Shown here in pieces: positions 7,002-13,727 of a stretch of DNA of 14,150 nucleotides. Each line of letters begins with the position of its first letter. The first letter of the stretch is position 1. The position numbers and the translations under genes are program-made. The notes under the pieces are model-generated. The model saw only the letters and a program-made list of their open reading frames with translations. It was not told the DNA's origin and ran no database searches. Origin of the DNA: Hyphomicrobiales bacterium (GTDB lineage: Bacteria > Pseudomonadota > Alphaproteobacteria > Rhizobiales > Kaistiaceae); the NCBI GenBank assembly GCA_017305815.1, contig JAFKJZ010000505.1, positions 1 to 14,150 of the forward strand. Direction: 5' to 3'.

Positions 7002-7978
7002 CTAGATCGTCGGGCGGTCCAGCACGAGAATATCCTCCCGCGTGAAATTGACCGTCACCGGCTGGCCGCGCTCGGGCGGGGCGGCGTGCGGGCGGTTGAA
7101 GGTGTCGAGCGAGACGACATTGTCCTTGAAGCGGACGCGGATGCGCACGACCGAGCCGAGGAAATGCACCTCGTCGATCGTGCCGGTCAGATTGTTGCTG
7201 CCGCCATTGGCGTGGCCGATCGACAGCGCCTCCGGCCGCAGGGCGAGGGCGAGCGTGTCGCCGGGTTGAGCGTGCCGACGAAGGAGGCGACGAAGCGCGT
7301 CTTCGGATAGTTGTAGATCTCGAAGGGCGTGCCGAGCTGCTCGATATTGCCGTCGTTCATGACGCAGATGCGATCCGACATGGAGAGCGCTTCTTCCTGG
7401 TCATGCGTCACGAAGATCGTCGTGATCCCCAGCGCCCGCTGCACGGCGCGGATTTCCTCGCGCAGCGAGATGCGGATCTTCGCGTCGAGGGCGGAAAGCG
7501 GCTCGTCCAAAAGCAGGATCTGCGGCTTGACGGCGAGGGCGCGGGCCAGCGCCACGCGCTGCTGCTGGCCGCCGGAAAGCTGGTAAGGATAGCGGTCGCC
7601 AAGCTGCGGCAGCTTGATCAGCTCCAGCATCTCCTTCACCCGCGCGGCGATCTCGGCCGAGGACTTCTTCGCGACCTTGAGGCCGAAGGCGATGTTGTCG
7701 GCGACGCTCATGTTCGGGAACAGGGCATAGGCCTGGAACACCATACCGATATGCCGCTGGTTGGGGCGCAGGTCGGTGATGTCCTTGCCGTCGATCCGGA
7801 TCGTGCCGCTGGTGGCGCTCTCGAAGCCCGCGATCATGCGCAGGATCGTCGTTTTGCCGCAGCCGCTGGGGCCGAGCAGCGTGACGAACTCGCCCCTCTC
7901 GACGGCCAGGTCGACGCCCTTGACCGTGGTCTGGGTGCCGAAGGTCTTGACCAATTTCTCGATCGTCAGGAATGCCAT
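7002..7978 (-). pseudogene. ABC transporter ATP-binding protein, frameshifted at the start of its TOBE domain
   Basis: This is the ATPase of the importer encoded upstream, of the PotA/FbpC (spermidine/iron/phosphonate) type. The nucleotide-binding domain is complete: Walker A GPSGCGKTT (36-44), Q-loop Gln82, signature LSGGQQQR (134-141), Walker B ILLLDEP (154-160), D-loop SALDAK and H-loop His192 in THDQEE. After ASFVGTLN (231-238) the frame changes to Arg/Ser/Pro-rich sequence and stops at 7187. The real C-terminal part is in another frame from about 7262 down to a TAG at 7002-7004: GDTLALALRPEALSIG, then TGTIDEVHFLGSVVRIRVRF, ending REDILVLDRPTI. The usual 25 or so residues between FVGTLN and GDxLALALRPE are missing, so this looks like a deletion of 3n+1 bases rather than a one-base slip. 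A truncated 263-residue protein with an intact motor domain could still be made. The start has AAGGAAG upstream, 22 nt after the permease gene. Confidence 0.8.
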
Positions 7979-8000
7979 GGTCGCTTCCTTGGAAACTCGT

Positions 8001-8786
8001 TCAACGGCGGGTCGTCTGCCGACCCATCGCCGCGAATAGATTGATCAGGCCCATGCAGGCCCAGGTGATGGCGAAGGCGATGATGGCGAGCGCCGCCGGC
8101 TCGTAGGCGCGGTTGGCGCCGATCCGCTGCAGATACGGACCGAAGGCCGGGCGGTTCAGCAGGCTCGCCATGGTGAATTCGCCGATGACGATGGCAAAGG
8201 TCAGGAACGCGCCCGAGAGCACCGCGACGCGCACATTGGGCAGGATCACCGTCAGCAGGATGCGCGGCCATGAACTGCCGAGGCTCTGGGCCGCCTCCGT
8301 CAGCGTGCGCACGTCGATCGCGCGGAGTCCCGTATCGACCGAGCGATACATGTAGGGCAGGGCGAGCGTGACGTAGCTGAAGGTCAACAGGAGATCGGTT
8401 CCACGCGCACTCGAGGTCAGGGGCAGCCAGGACGAGGAATTGTACATCCTGAGATAGCCGAACACGATGACGATCGCCGGGATGACGAGCGGCAGCAGCG
8501 TCAGGAACTCGATCAGCGGGCGGATGCGCGGCAGCTTCAGCTGCACGACATAGGCCGTCGGCACGCAGAGCGCGACGCCGACCAGGATGGTGCAGACCGC
8601 GATTACCGCCGAATAGCCGAAGCTCTGCTGGAAGTACGGATCCGCCAGGACGATGCGATAGGCCTCGAACGAATAGCGCCCGCGCTCCATGCGCAGCGAG
8701 AACTCGAACGTCGCGATCAGCGGCACGAGGAAATAGACCGCGCCGAAGATGACGCCGAGCCAGGGGAAGAAACGGGATTCTTTCAT
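8001..8786 (-). CDS. ABC transporter permease (second membrane subunit)
   Basis: This 261-residue inner-membrane protein has about six hydrophobic segments, beginning FFPWLGVIFGAVYFLVPLIA (6-25). The cytoplasmic EAA motif that docks to the ATPase is clear: LTEAAQSLGSSWPRILLTVI (162-181). It belongs to the PotC/FbpB-type binding-protein-dependent transport family. ATG 8786 overlaps the stop codon of the first permease as ATGA, a classic sign of translational coupling; a GTG at 8795 is an in-frame alternative. The ATPase gene follows 22 nt downstream. The protein is complete and normal in length. The substrate cannot be read from the sequence; polyamine, ferric iron, thiamine and 2-aminoethylphosphonate importers all share this architecture. 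Confidence 0.93.
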   Translation of the reverse strand: MKESRFFPWLGVIFGAVYFLVPLIATFEFSLRMERGRYSFEAYRIVLADPYFQQSFGYSAVIAVCTILVGVALCVPTAYVVQLKLPRIRPLIEFLTLLPLVIPAIVIVFGYLRMYNSSSWLPLTSSARGTDLLLTFSYVTLALPYMYRSVDTGLRAIDVRTLTEAAQSLGSSWPRILLTVILPNVRVAVLSGAFLTFAIVIGEFTMASLLNRPAFGPYLQRIGANRAYEPAALAIIAFAITWACMGLINLFAAMGRQTTRR

Positions 8787-9667
8787 CGGATCCACCGCCC
8801 GGTGCGCGAGCTCAGCCAGATATAGACGCCGTTGGAGATGCCGGTGATCAGGATCATGCCCAGCGCAAGCGCATAGCCGAGATTGGGGTCATGCAGCACG
8901 TCGCCGCGGATCTGCGCGTAGAGCAGGATGGTGATGATGTTGAGCGACGAGCCGGTCAGCGCATAGGCGGTGGCGATCGCGCCGAAGGAATTGGCGAACA
9001 GCAGCATGAAGGCGCCGAGCAGGCTCGGCCAAAGCACCGGCAGCGCGATCATGCGCCAGTACTGGAAGGTCGTTGCGCCGAGGATCGCCGAGGCCTCGCG
9101 CCATTCGCGCTTCAGCCCGTCCAGCGCCGGGGTCAGGATCAGCACCATCAGCGGGATCTGGAAATAGAGATAGGTGACCGTCAACCCGGTGAAGCTCAAC
9201 AGGTTGAAGCCGTAGCGGTAGATGTTGATGCCGAAGACGTTGAACAGCAGCGCCGTGACGAGGCCGGTGCGGCCGAGCGTCGCCAGGAAGGCGAAGGCGA
9301 GCGGCACGCCCGCGAACTGCGAGGCGACGCCGGAAAAGGTCATCAGCATCGGCCGCACCCAGCGCGGCAGCTTGCCGAGCACGATGGCCAGCGCCAGCCC
9401 GAAGCCGAGCAGCGAGCCGAGGAAGGCGGAGGCCGCGCTGATCGAGATGCTGAGCTGGTAGGCCTTGAGGATGTTGGGCTGGTTCAGATTGGCGATGTTC
9501 TGCAGCGTGAAGCTGCCATCCGGCGTCTGGAACGCGCCGATCACCAGATAGCCGGCCGGCAGGATCAGGAACATCAGCGCGAAGATCAGGAAGGGCGCGA
9601 CGCCAAGCCAGCTCAGCGGCAAGGGCCGCGGCTTCGCTGGGGCGATCTCGACTGTCGATTGAGCCAT
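8783..9667 (-). CDS. ABC transporter permease (first membrane subunit)
   Basis: This 294-residue inner-membrane subunit of the PotB/FbpB type has a short cytoplasmic N-terminus rich in Pro and Lys, then a first membrane helix at about 22-45 (GVAPFLIFALMFLILPAGYL), a periplasmic loop and further helices. The EAA motif is WREASAILGATTFQYWRMIA (189-208). I chose ATG 9667 rather than the in-frame start at 9760 because the upstream 31 residues are not family-like and because AGG lies 6 nt upstream of ATG 9667. The gene overlaps the next permease by 4 nt. A strong terminator lies between this gene and the binding-protein gene, so expression of the membrane components should be lower than that of the binding protein or should depend on read-through. 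Confidence 0.93.
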   Translation of the reverse strand: MAQSTVEIAPAKPRPLPLSWLGVAPFLIFALMFLILPAGYLVIGAFQTPDGSFTLQNIANLNQPNILKAYQLSISISAASAFLGSLLGFGLALAIVLGKLPRWVRPMLMTFSGVASQFAGVPLAFAFLATLGRTGLVTALLFNVFGINIYRYGFNLLSFTGLTVTYLYFQIPLMVLILTPALDGLKREWREASAILGATTFQYWRMIALPVLWPSLLGAFMLLFANSFGAIATAYALTGSSLNIITILLYAQIRGDVLHDPNLGYALALGMILITGISNGVYIWLSSRTGRWIR

Positions 9668-9785
9668 GGGCAACCTGTGCTGGCCGTCGGTTCTGGAATG
9701 CAGGATGCTGGGGCACCCGGCAAGAGGCAAGGGCGCGGCCGAAAATAACCCGGCCCGCAAGGCCGCCCTTAGCCGGCAAAAAGAC

Positions 9786-9816
9786 GAAAAAGAGCCTGGT
9801 CGGGAACCAGGCTCTT
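9786..9816 (-). terminator. Intrinsic terminator between the binding-protein and permease genes
   Basis: On the minus strand an 11-bp perfect stem (9816-9806 with 9800-9790, loop 9805-9801) is followed by TTTTTCGTCTTTTT. It begins 40 nt after the binding-protein stop codon at 9856. Such a partial stop is known in importer operons as a way to make excess binding protein. The following permease would then depend on read-through or on a weak promoter in 9668-9785 that I cannot identify with confidence. Confidence 0.88.
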
Positions 9817-9855
9817 CCGTCTCGCGTCAGTCCCTGGAAGGGACTTTGGGACCGC

Positions 9856-10959
9856 CTACTTGGCGACTTCGGCGCCGACGACCGAATCCCACTGCTTGGA
9901 GATCACTTCCTTGTTGGCGTTCTGCTGCTCGACGGTCGGGAACACCGCCTTGGCATAGGCGTCCGCCGGCGGCAGCTTGGCGAGCAGGTCGGCCGGGATC
10001 TTGCCGTTCTTGGCGAGATCGTCGAAGCGGATCGGGTGGCAATAGCCCTTCAGCCAGCCGATCTGGCCTTCGTCGGAATAGAGATATTCCATCCACAGCT
10101 TGGCGGCATTCGGATGCGGCGCGTAGGCGCTGATCGCCTGGACATAGACGCCGGCGACGACGCCGGTCTTCGGCACGACGACCTCGGCGGCCGGGTTGCC
10201 CTTCAGGATGTCGCGCCAGGAAAGCGCGTTGTAGTCCCAGGCGATGATGACGGGGGTCGAACCCTGCGCCAGCGAGGCCGACTTGCCGATCACGGGCACG
10301 AAATTGCCCTTCTTGTTCAGCTCGGCGAAGAACTTCAGGCCTTCCTCGCCCGCCTTGGCGATGTCGCCCTTGTCGCCGGAGAGGCCGGCGGCGAACACGC
10401 CCTGGATCGCCTGGTTGGCGACGCGCGGATCGCCGGCGAGCGCGACCGAGTTGGCGAGCTCGTCGGAAAGCAGGTCCGGCCAGTCCTTCGGCACGTTCTT
10501 GACGATGTCGGTGTTCACCAGGAAGGAGAGCACGCCGTAATAGTCGCCGTACCAGTAGCCTTCGGCGTCCTTGGCGCTGTCCGGGATCGTGTCCCAGGTC
10601 GAGACCTTGTAGGGCTGCAGCAGGCCTTCGGCCTTGGCGGAGGGGCCGAAGGAGAGGCCGACGTCGATGACGTCGGGCGCCTGCGGGCCGGTATTGCCCT
10701 TGTTGGCCTTGATCGCTTCGATCTCGTCGCCCGAGCCGGCGTCGGGGTTCAGCTCGTTGACCGCGATGCCGTACTTGGCCTTGAAGCCCTCGATGATGTC
10801 GCCATAGCCGCACCAGTCATGCGGGAGCGCGATCGTCGTCAGCTGGCCTTCCTTCTTGGCCGCCGCGATCAGCTCGTCCATGCCCTGGCCGAAGGCCAGG
10901 CTGCTCGAGGCGCAGATGGCGAGTGCGGAAACCGTCATCCGCATCCAGTTGGTCTTCAT
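9856..10959 (-). CDS. ABC transporter periplasmic substrate-binding protein
   Basis: This 367-residue exported protein delivers the substrate to the downstream permease pair. A signal peptide is visible at about residues 1-24 (MKTNWMRM, hydrophobic SALAICASSSLAFG, then QGMDELI). The mature part fits the PotD/AfuA-like group of family 1/6 solute-binding proteins: DELIAAAKKEGQLTTIALP, YGDIIEGFKAKYGI, APDVIDVGLSF, YKVSTWDTIPDSAKD, WYGDYYGVLSFLVNTD, VIIAWDYNALSW and HPNAAKLWMEYLYSDEGQ. ATG 10959 is preceded by GAGGGAG about 7 nt away; the open frame extends upstream to 11502 but is Arg/Pro-rich and has no signal peptide. The ligand is unresolved. Its own terminator lies 40 nt downstream. It is the first gene of a binding protein, permease, permease, ATPase series. 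Confidence 0.93.
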   Translation of the reverse strand: MKTNWMRMTVSALAICASSSLAFGQGMDELIAAAKKEGQLTTIALPHDWCGYGDIIEGFKAKYGIAVNELNPDAGSGDEIEAIKANKGNTGPQAPDVIDVGLSFGPSAKAEGLLQPYKVSTWDTIPDSAKDAEGYWYGDYYGVLSFLVNTDIVKNVPKDWPDLLSDELANSVALAGDPRVANQAIQGVFAAGLSGDKGDIAKAGEEGLKFFAELNKKGNFVPVIGKSASLAQGSTPVIIAWDYNALSWRDILKGNPAAEVVVPKTGVVAGVYVQAISAYAPHPNAAKLWMEYLYSDEGQIGWLKGYCHPIRFDDLAKNGKIPADLLAKLPPADAYAKAVFPTVEQQNANKEVISKQWDSVVGAEVAK

Positions 10960-11603
10960 GCTTTTTCTCCCTCGGCGAATCAACGCCCAGTTGCCCCGGC
11001 ACGGCCCCCTGGCCGGCCTGATGATAAGCCGTCTAGTTTCGACGCTAGCATGCATTCTTGAAGCTTGGATGTCGCTCGAAGTCGAGGCGCGTCGCGGCTT
11101 TGGCCTGTTTTGCCGACGTTCCGCGCGACCCGGGCGATCCCGAATGCATGCGTTCCCCTTTTTGCGTCGCGGGCGGAAGCAAGCCCGGACGGGCGTGAGC
11201 TTAGCGCAGGCCTTCGAAACCCGTAAGCCGTCTTGTTTTGTCCGCCGGGGACGGCTGGGCCGCTCCCGAGCGGGCGCGGGGCGCATTTTTGGACAGTCCG
11301 CTATCTGCTTTCCCTCGTTTCGTCGTGGCTCGCCTGGGGCGGGGCCGAGGCGTGCTCTGCCCTCTTTCCGAGGGCTCTTCCCATGACGCCGTCCCCAGAC
11401 ACGTCGACGAGGCCGGGAAGCCGCCTCGAAGCCTGCAGGTCGGCGCAGGCAACAAGGCTTGCCCACAGGCAGCGCGTCCTTCGAGACGGCCTGGTACCGC
11501 AAGCCTGCTCAGAAGCGCTGCCGTCGGACGTGGAGGCGGCAAGCGCCCGGTCGACTAGCCTGTGAACAAATCGGCTCTGTCATCGGATGGATAAAAAGGG
11601 TGG
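10960..11603. other. Long intergenic region without a convincing gene
   Basis: Open frames here are Arg/Pro/Ser-rich and look like high-GC shadows in every frame. The region must hold the promoter of the minus-strand binding-protein gene, but I see no strong -35/-10 pair. The clearest structure is an inverted repeat, GCATGCATTC at 11048-11057 and GAATGCATGC at 11142-11151, upstream of that gene. I see no gene, terminator or mobile-element end in the rest. Confidence 0.6.
11048..11151. repeat. Perfect 10-bp inverted repeat with 84-bp interior
   Basis: GCATGCATTC (11048-11057) and GAATGCATGC (11142-11151) are exact reverse complements, each holding the palindromes GCATGC and ATGCAT. The left arm lies about 90 bp upstream of the binding-protein start codon. 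It could be a pair of operators bridged by a looping regulator. A very small mobile repeat is less likely. Confidence 0.5.
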
Positions 11604-11632
11604 TTGACGGCAAAAGGGGCGCGGCCTATACG
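11604..11632 (+). promoter_or_regulatory. Promoter of tRNA-Gln
   Basis: TTGACG (11604-11609) and TATACG (11627-11632) are separated by exactly 17 nt. This is the best housekeeping-type promoter in the window. It points to a start near 11640, about 53 nt before the mature tRNA 5' end, which would be trimmed by RNase P. Confidence 0.8.
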
Positions 11633-11692
11633 AACGCCATCAACGCGGCGCCGGGCGCTGGCCCGCCGCTCCGGATGCTCCGGCATCCTCGT

Positions 11693-11766
11693 TGGGGAAT
11701 AGTTTAACGGTAGAACGACGGACTCTGACTCCGTTAGTCTTGGTTCGAATCCAGGTTCCCCAGCCA
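11693..11766 (+). tRNA. tRNA-Gln (anticodon CUG)
   Basis: The cloverleaf folds fully. The acceptor TGGGGAA pairs with TTCCCCA, the D arm is GTTT/GAAC, and the anticodon stem ACGGA/TCCGT has loop CTCTGAC, giving anticodon CTG (reads CAG). The T arm is CTTGG/CCAGG with loop TTCGAAT. The discriminator is G73 and CCA is encoded (11764-11766). The weak first pair U1-A72 is the feature known to mark bacterial tRNA-Gln for the GatCAB amidotransferase, whose B subunit is also in this window. A T-rich tract follows, but no stem-type terminator is clear. Confidence 0.97.
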
Positions 11767-12169
11767 CTTTCTTCTTCACTAAAATCAACGATCTACGGCC
11801 TTGGGCCGATGCGCTTTGACGTTGGTCCTGCCGCAGGGCGCTGTTTAGGGCTTCCAGCGATTGCGGTTGGTTGCCCGCAAGTCCCTGCGACATGGCGAAG
11901 GCGCGCCATGCGTCGAGCAACCGGCGGCGTCGTCCATATGGCCGGCCCGTCCGAGGGGCGTGCCGACAACCTCGAAGCTGATCATCGCGCGGACGAGCTT
12001 CTCGGGCACGCGATCTCATCCGGGCGGGGCTGCTGCCGTAAACGGTGCGCTTGTTCTGGCAAGGGGGCCATGGCGCTTGGCCGGCAACTCGCGCGCTTGT
12101 CGTCACGTTTGGCGAGGGGCCGGGTTCAGTCTTCCATGCGGCAGAGGGTGCGTGCCGTCTGTCCATTTT
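11767..12169. other. Intergenic region with a possible broken coding remnant on the minus strand
   Basis: No intact gene is convincing here. On the minus strand, from a GTG at 12009, the frame reads PEKLVRAMISFEVVGTPLGR and AGHMDDAAG. After a one-base shift near 11920 it continues LLDAWRAFAMSQGLAGNQPQ and SLEALNSALRQDQ. Both pieces have normal protein composition, unlike the surrounding shadows, so this may be a decayed small gene. I do not recognise the family. The rest of the stretch shows nothing. Confidence 0.35.
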
Positions 12170-12287
12170 TTGAATTGAAATTCATACATTATTAAGACTC
12201 GTCGGCCAGCTTTCCTTGGCTGTTCGGCCTACATCCCTCCCGGGCAGCATTCTATAAAAGTCCGGTGGGATCGTGCTGACAGGATCA

Positions 12288-12791
12288 ATGACCGCGAAAA
12301 GAACGCTTCTCGCAGGAGCAATCTGTGTAATCGCCAGCAGCGTTGCTGCACAAACTCCAAAGATGGTCCAAACCTATTCTGACTGGACCTTGTATACATA
12401 CCCGAGCAACAAGGGGAAGGTCTGCTTCGCGACGGCAACACCTACCTCGCAGCGGCCAACCGGGGTGAATCGGGATCCCACCTTTTTCATGGTGACCACC
12501 CGGCCGGGTGAAAGAGTCCGCGACGAAGTGTCCGTAGCCATCGGTTACCCGTTCAAGACTGGCTCCTACGCTACAGTGAGCGTGGATGGCGAGAAGTTCA
12601 GGCTTTTCACCCAGGGCGACGGCGCCTGGATTGATCAGACATCTGAAGAACGGCGGCTGGTCGATGCCATGAGGGCAGGAAGCCAGATGTCCGTCCACGG
12701 ACTTTCCAGGCGGGGCACGAACACCACGGACACCTACTCCCTGAAGGGCGTGTCAGCAGCCTTGAGGGCGGTGAGCAACGCCTGCTCTTGA
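12288..12791 (+). CDS. Invasion-associated locus B (IalB) family secreted protein
   Basis: This 167-residue exported protein is of the IalB family, named for a Bartonella protein linked to erythrocyte invasion but common in free-living Rhizobiales, where its role is unclear. A signal peptide covers about residues 1-21 (MTAKR, then LLAGAICVIASSVAAQ). The mature domain shows the typical opening SDWTLYTY, KGKVCFATATPTSQRPTG, FFMVTTRPGERVRDEVSVAI, GEKFRLFTQGDGAWI and the late VHGLSRRGTNTTDTYSLKG. Cys46 and Cys166 could form the family disulfide. ATG 12288 was chosen because AGGA lies 4-5 nt upstream; an in-frame GTG at 12273 is the alternative. By eye the gene and its 5' region are less GC-rich than the neighbours. 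A possible -10 TATAAA is at 12253-12258, but no good -35 is visible. No operon partner is present. Confidence 0.88.
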   Translation: MTAKRTLLAGAICVIASSVAAQTPKMVQTYSDWTLYTYPSNKGKVCFATATPTSQRPTGVNRDPTFFMVTTRPGERVRDEVSVAIGYPFKTGSYATVSVDGEKFRLFTQGDGAWIDQTSEERRLVDAMRAGSQMSVHGLSRRGTNTTDTYSLKGVSAALRAVSNACS

Positions 12792-13103
12792 CGGAAAGTC
12801 GCCAGGTTTTGGAACGCGGTCCTCGTGCGGGCACGGGGCCTTCCTGAGTTCAAAGGGCCGCCGCGGATGGCGGCCCGGATCAGGCCGAGCCGCCCGATGA
12901 CGAGAATGCCGACCGCCCTCACGAACCCTCGCGCCTGGGCCGCCTTTTGCCGGAGCGGATGCGAGTTTACGGGCCGCGGCGTCGTCGTCGAGCCTTCGGT
13001 CGGTTCTGGACCTGCGGCCGGCCAGGCGGCCCGCAGGTCGCCCGGCCGATGATCTCTTCACGATCACTCGACAATCTCTTGCCGATCTCCCGGCAGTCCG
13101 CCG
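12792..13103. other. Intergenic region between convergent genes with two hairpins
   Basis: No gene is convincing; frames are Arg/Pro-rich. Two structures stand out. GGGCCGCC (12855-12862) pairs perfectly with GGCGGCCC (12869-12876). GACCTGCGGCCG (13009-13020) pairs with 13027-13039 with one bulged C. Neither has a U tract, so they may end transcription weakly, act with Rho, or belong to a GC-rich repeat family. Confidence 0.5.
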
Positions 13104-13403
13104 CTATTTGAAGACGGCCTCCACCGCGCTTCCCAGCGTCGCGCTGGCGTTGCTCTTGCAGTAGCCGGCGATCTTTTCGGCGTTGGCATGAGCCTTGGTC
13201 GTATCGATCATGGCATTGCCGGCCTTGCCATGGACATAGCCGCTCACCCACAGGGCGATGCCGACGATCTTGGCGGGCGCCATGGCGCCGACCTCCTTGC
13301 AGGTCAATTTCGAGACGTCGACTTCTTTGGCCATGGCCGGAACGGCCGGAACGGCCAGGACAACACACGCAGATGCGATCATGCCTAGGAAATGACGTGT
13401 CAT
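13104..13403 (-). CDS. HdeA/HdeB-family small secreted protein
   Basis: This 99-residue precursor has a clear signal peptide (about 1-25: MTRHFLGMIASACVVLAVPA, then VPAMA before KEVDVSKL). The mature 74 residues fit the HdeA/HdeB family, periplasmic proteins that in enterobacteria act as acid-activated chaperones. The pattern is LTCKEVGAM, LWVSGYVHGKAGNAMIDT, KIAGYCKSN. Cys35 and Cys82 match the conserved disulfide pair, and the WxxGYxxGK segment is typical of alphaproteobacterial members. Function in acid or envelope stress is by family only. ATG 13403 has GAAGGGA about 10 nt upstream; the longer frame to 13460 adds non-signal residues. The 5' region holds a perfect 6-4-6 palindrome (13451-13466) and the GATC-rich stretch. 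The gene converges on the IalB-family gene and lies downstream of a partial minus-strand gene. Confidence 0.8.
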   Translation of the reverse strand: MTRHFLGMIASACVVLAVPAVPAMAKEVDVSKLTCKEVGAMAPAKIVGIALWVSGYVHGKAGNAMIDTTKAHANAEKIAGYCKSNASATLGSAVEAVFK

Positions 13404-13727
13404 GGTCAGGGCATCCCTTCTAGAGCCCCCCGTCGACAAAATAGAGCGCGCGGAACTCACGTTCCGATAACAAGCGCGACGATCACATGAAATTGACCTC
13501 CGGGATCGATAGCAAGAAGCCAGACTAAAAATACTATCGATCGGGGATCTGATCTCGTTCAGGTAGTACTTTGCTATCCATATTCTGGCGGATCGATCGA
13601 AAGCGATCGTCCTCGCTAGAGGAAAGATCGGTCGGGCGATGGCGTTCTTGTGTCGATGTCCGCACGCGCAGCCTCATTCACGGTGCTCGCGAGCTCCGAT
13701 ATTGTTCGCGGCGGTTGTCGGCAGGGA
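13404..13727. other. Regulatory-looking intergenic region, rich in GATC and inverted repeats
   Basis: This stretch is visibly less GC-rich than the coding DNA around it and has no good open frame. It holds CGGAAC-TCAC-GTTCCG (13451-13466), GATCGATAG (13504-13512) facing CTATCGATC (13534-13542), CGATCG-AAAG-CGATCG (13594-13609, the outer ends paired) and nine GATC sites in 13481-13629. It probably holds the promoter of the HdeA-family gene, but I cannot name the sigma factor. Confidence 0.55.
13451..13466. repeat. Perfect 6-bp inverted repeat upstream of the HdeA-family gene
   Basis: CGGAAC and GTTCCG flank TCAC, 48 bp upstream of the start codon. Position and symmetry suit an operator. It contains GGAAC, as in EcfG-type stress promoters, but no matching -10 element follows at 16-17 nt. 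Confidence 0.45.

Noticed and set aside
8891..9748. 285-residue plus-strand frame opposite the first permease
   Set aside because: Its Glu/Asp/Gln/Arg-rich sequence is the antisense of a hydrophobic membrane protein.
10960..11502. N-terminal extension of the binding-protein frame
   Set aside because: Arg/Pro-rich and without a signal peptide. ATG 10959 has a good RBS directly followed by a signal peptide.
11555..12166. 203-residue minus-strand open frame with GEPGFEPRLTESESVVLPLN
   Set aside because: This phrase is the antisense translation of tRNA-Gln, a well-known false protein signature. The frame crosses the tRNA and has no supporting RBS.
13430..13466. EcfG-type general-stress promoter for the HdeA-family gene
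   Set aside because: GGAAC is present, but no CGTT-like -10 lies 16-17 nt downstream on either strand, so I treat the site only as a palindrome.
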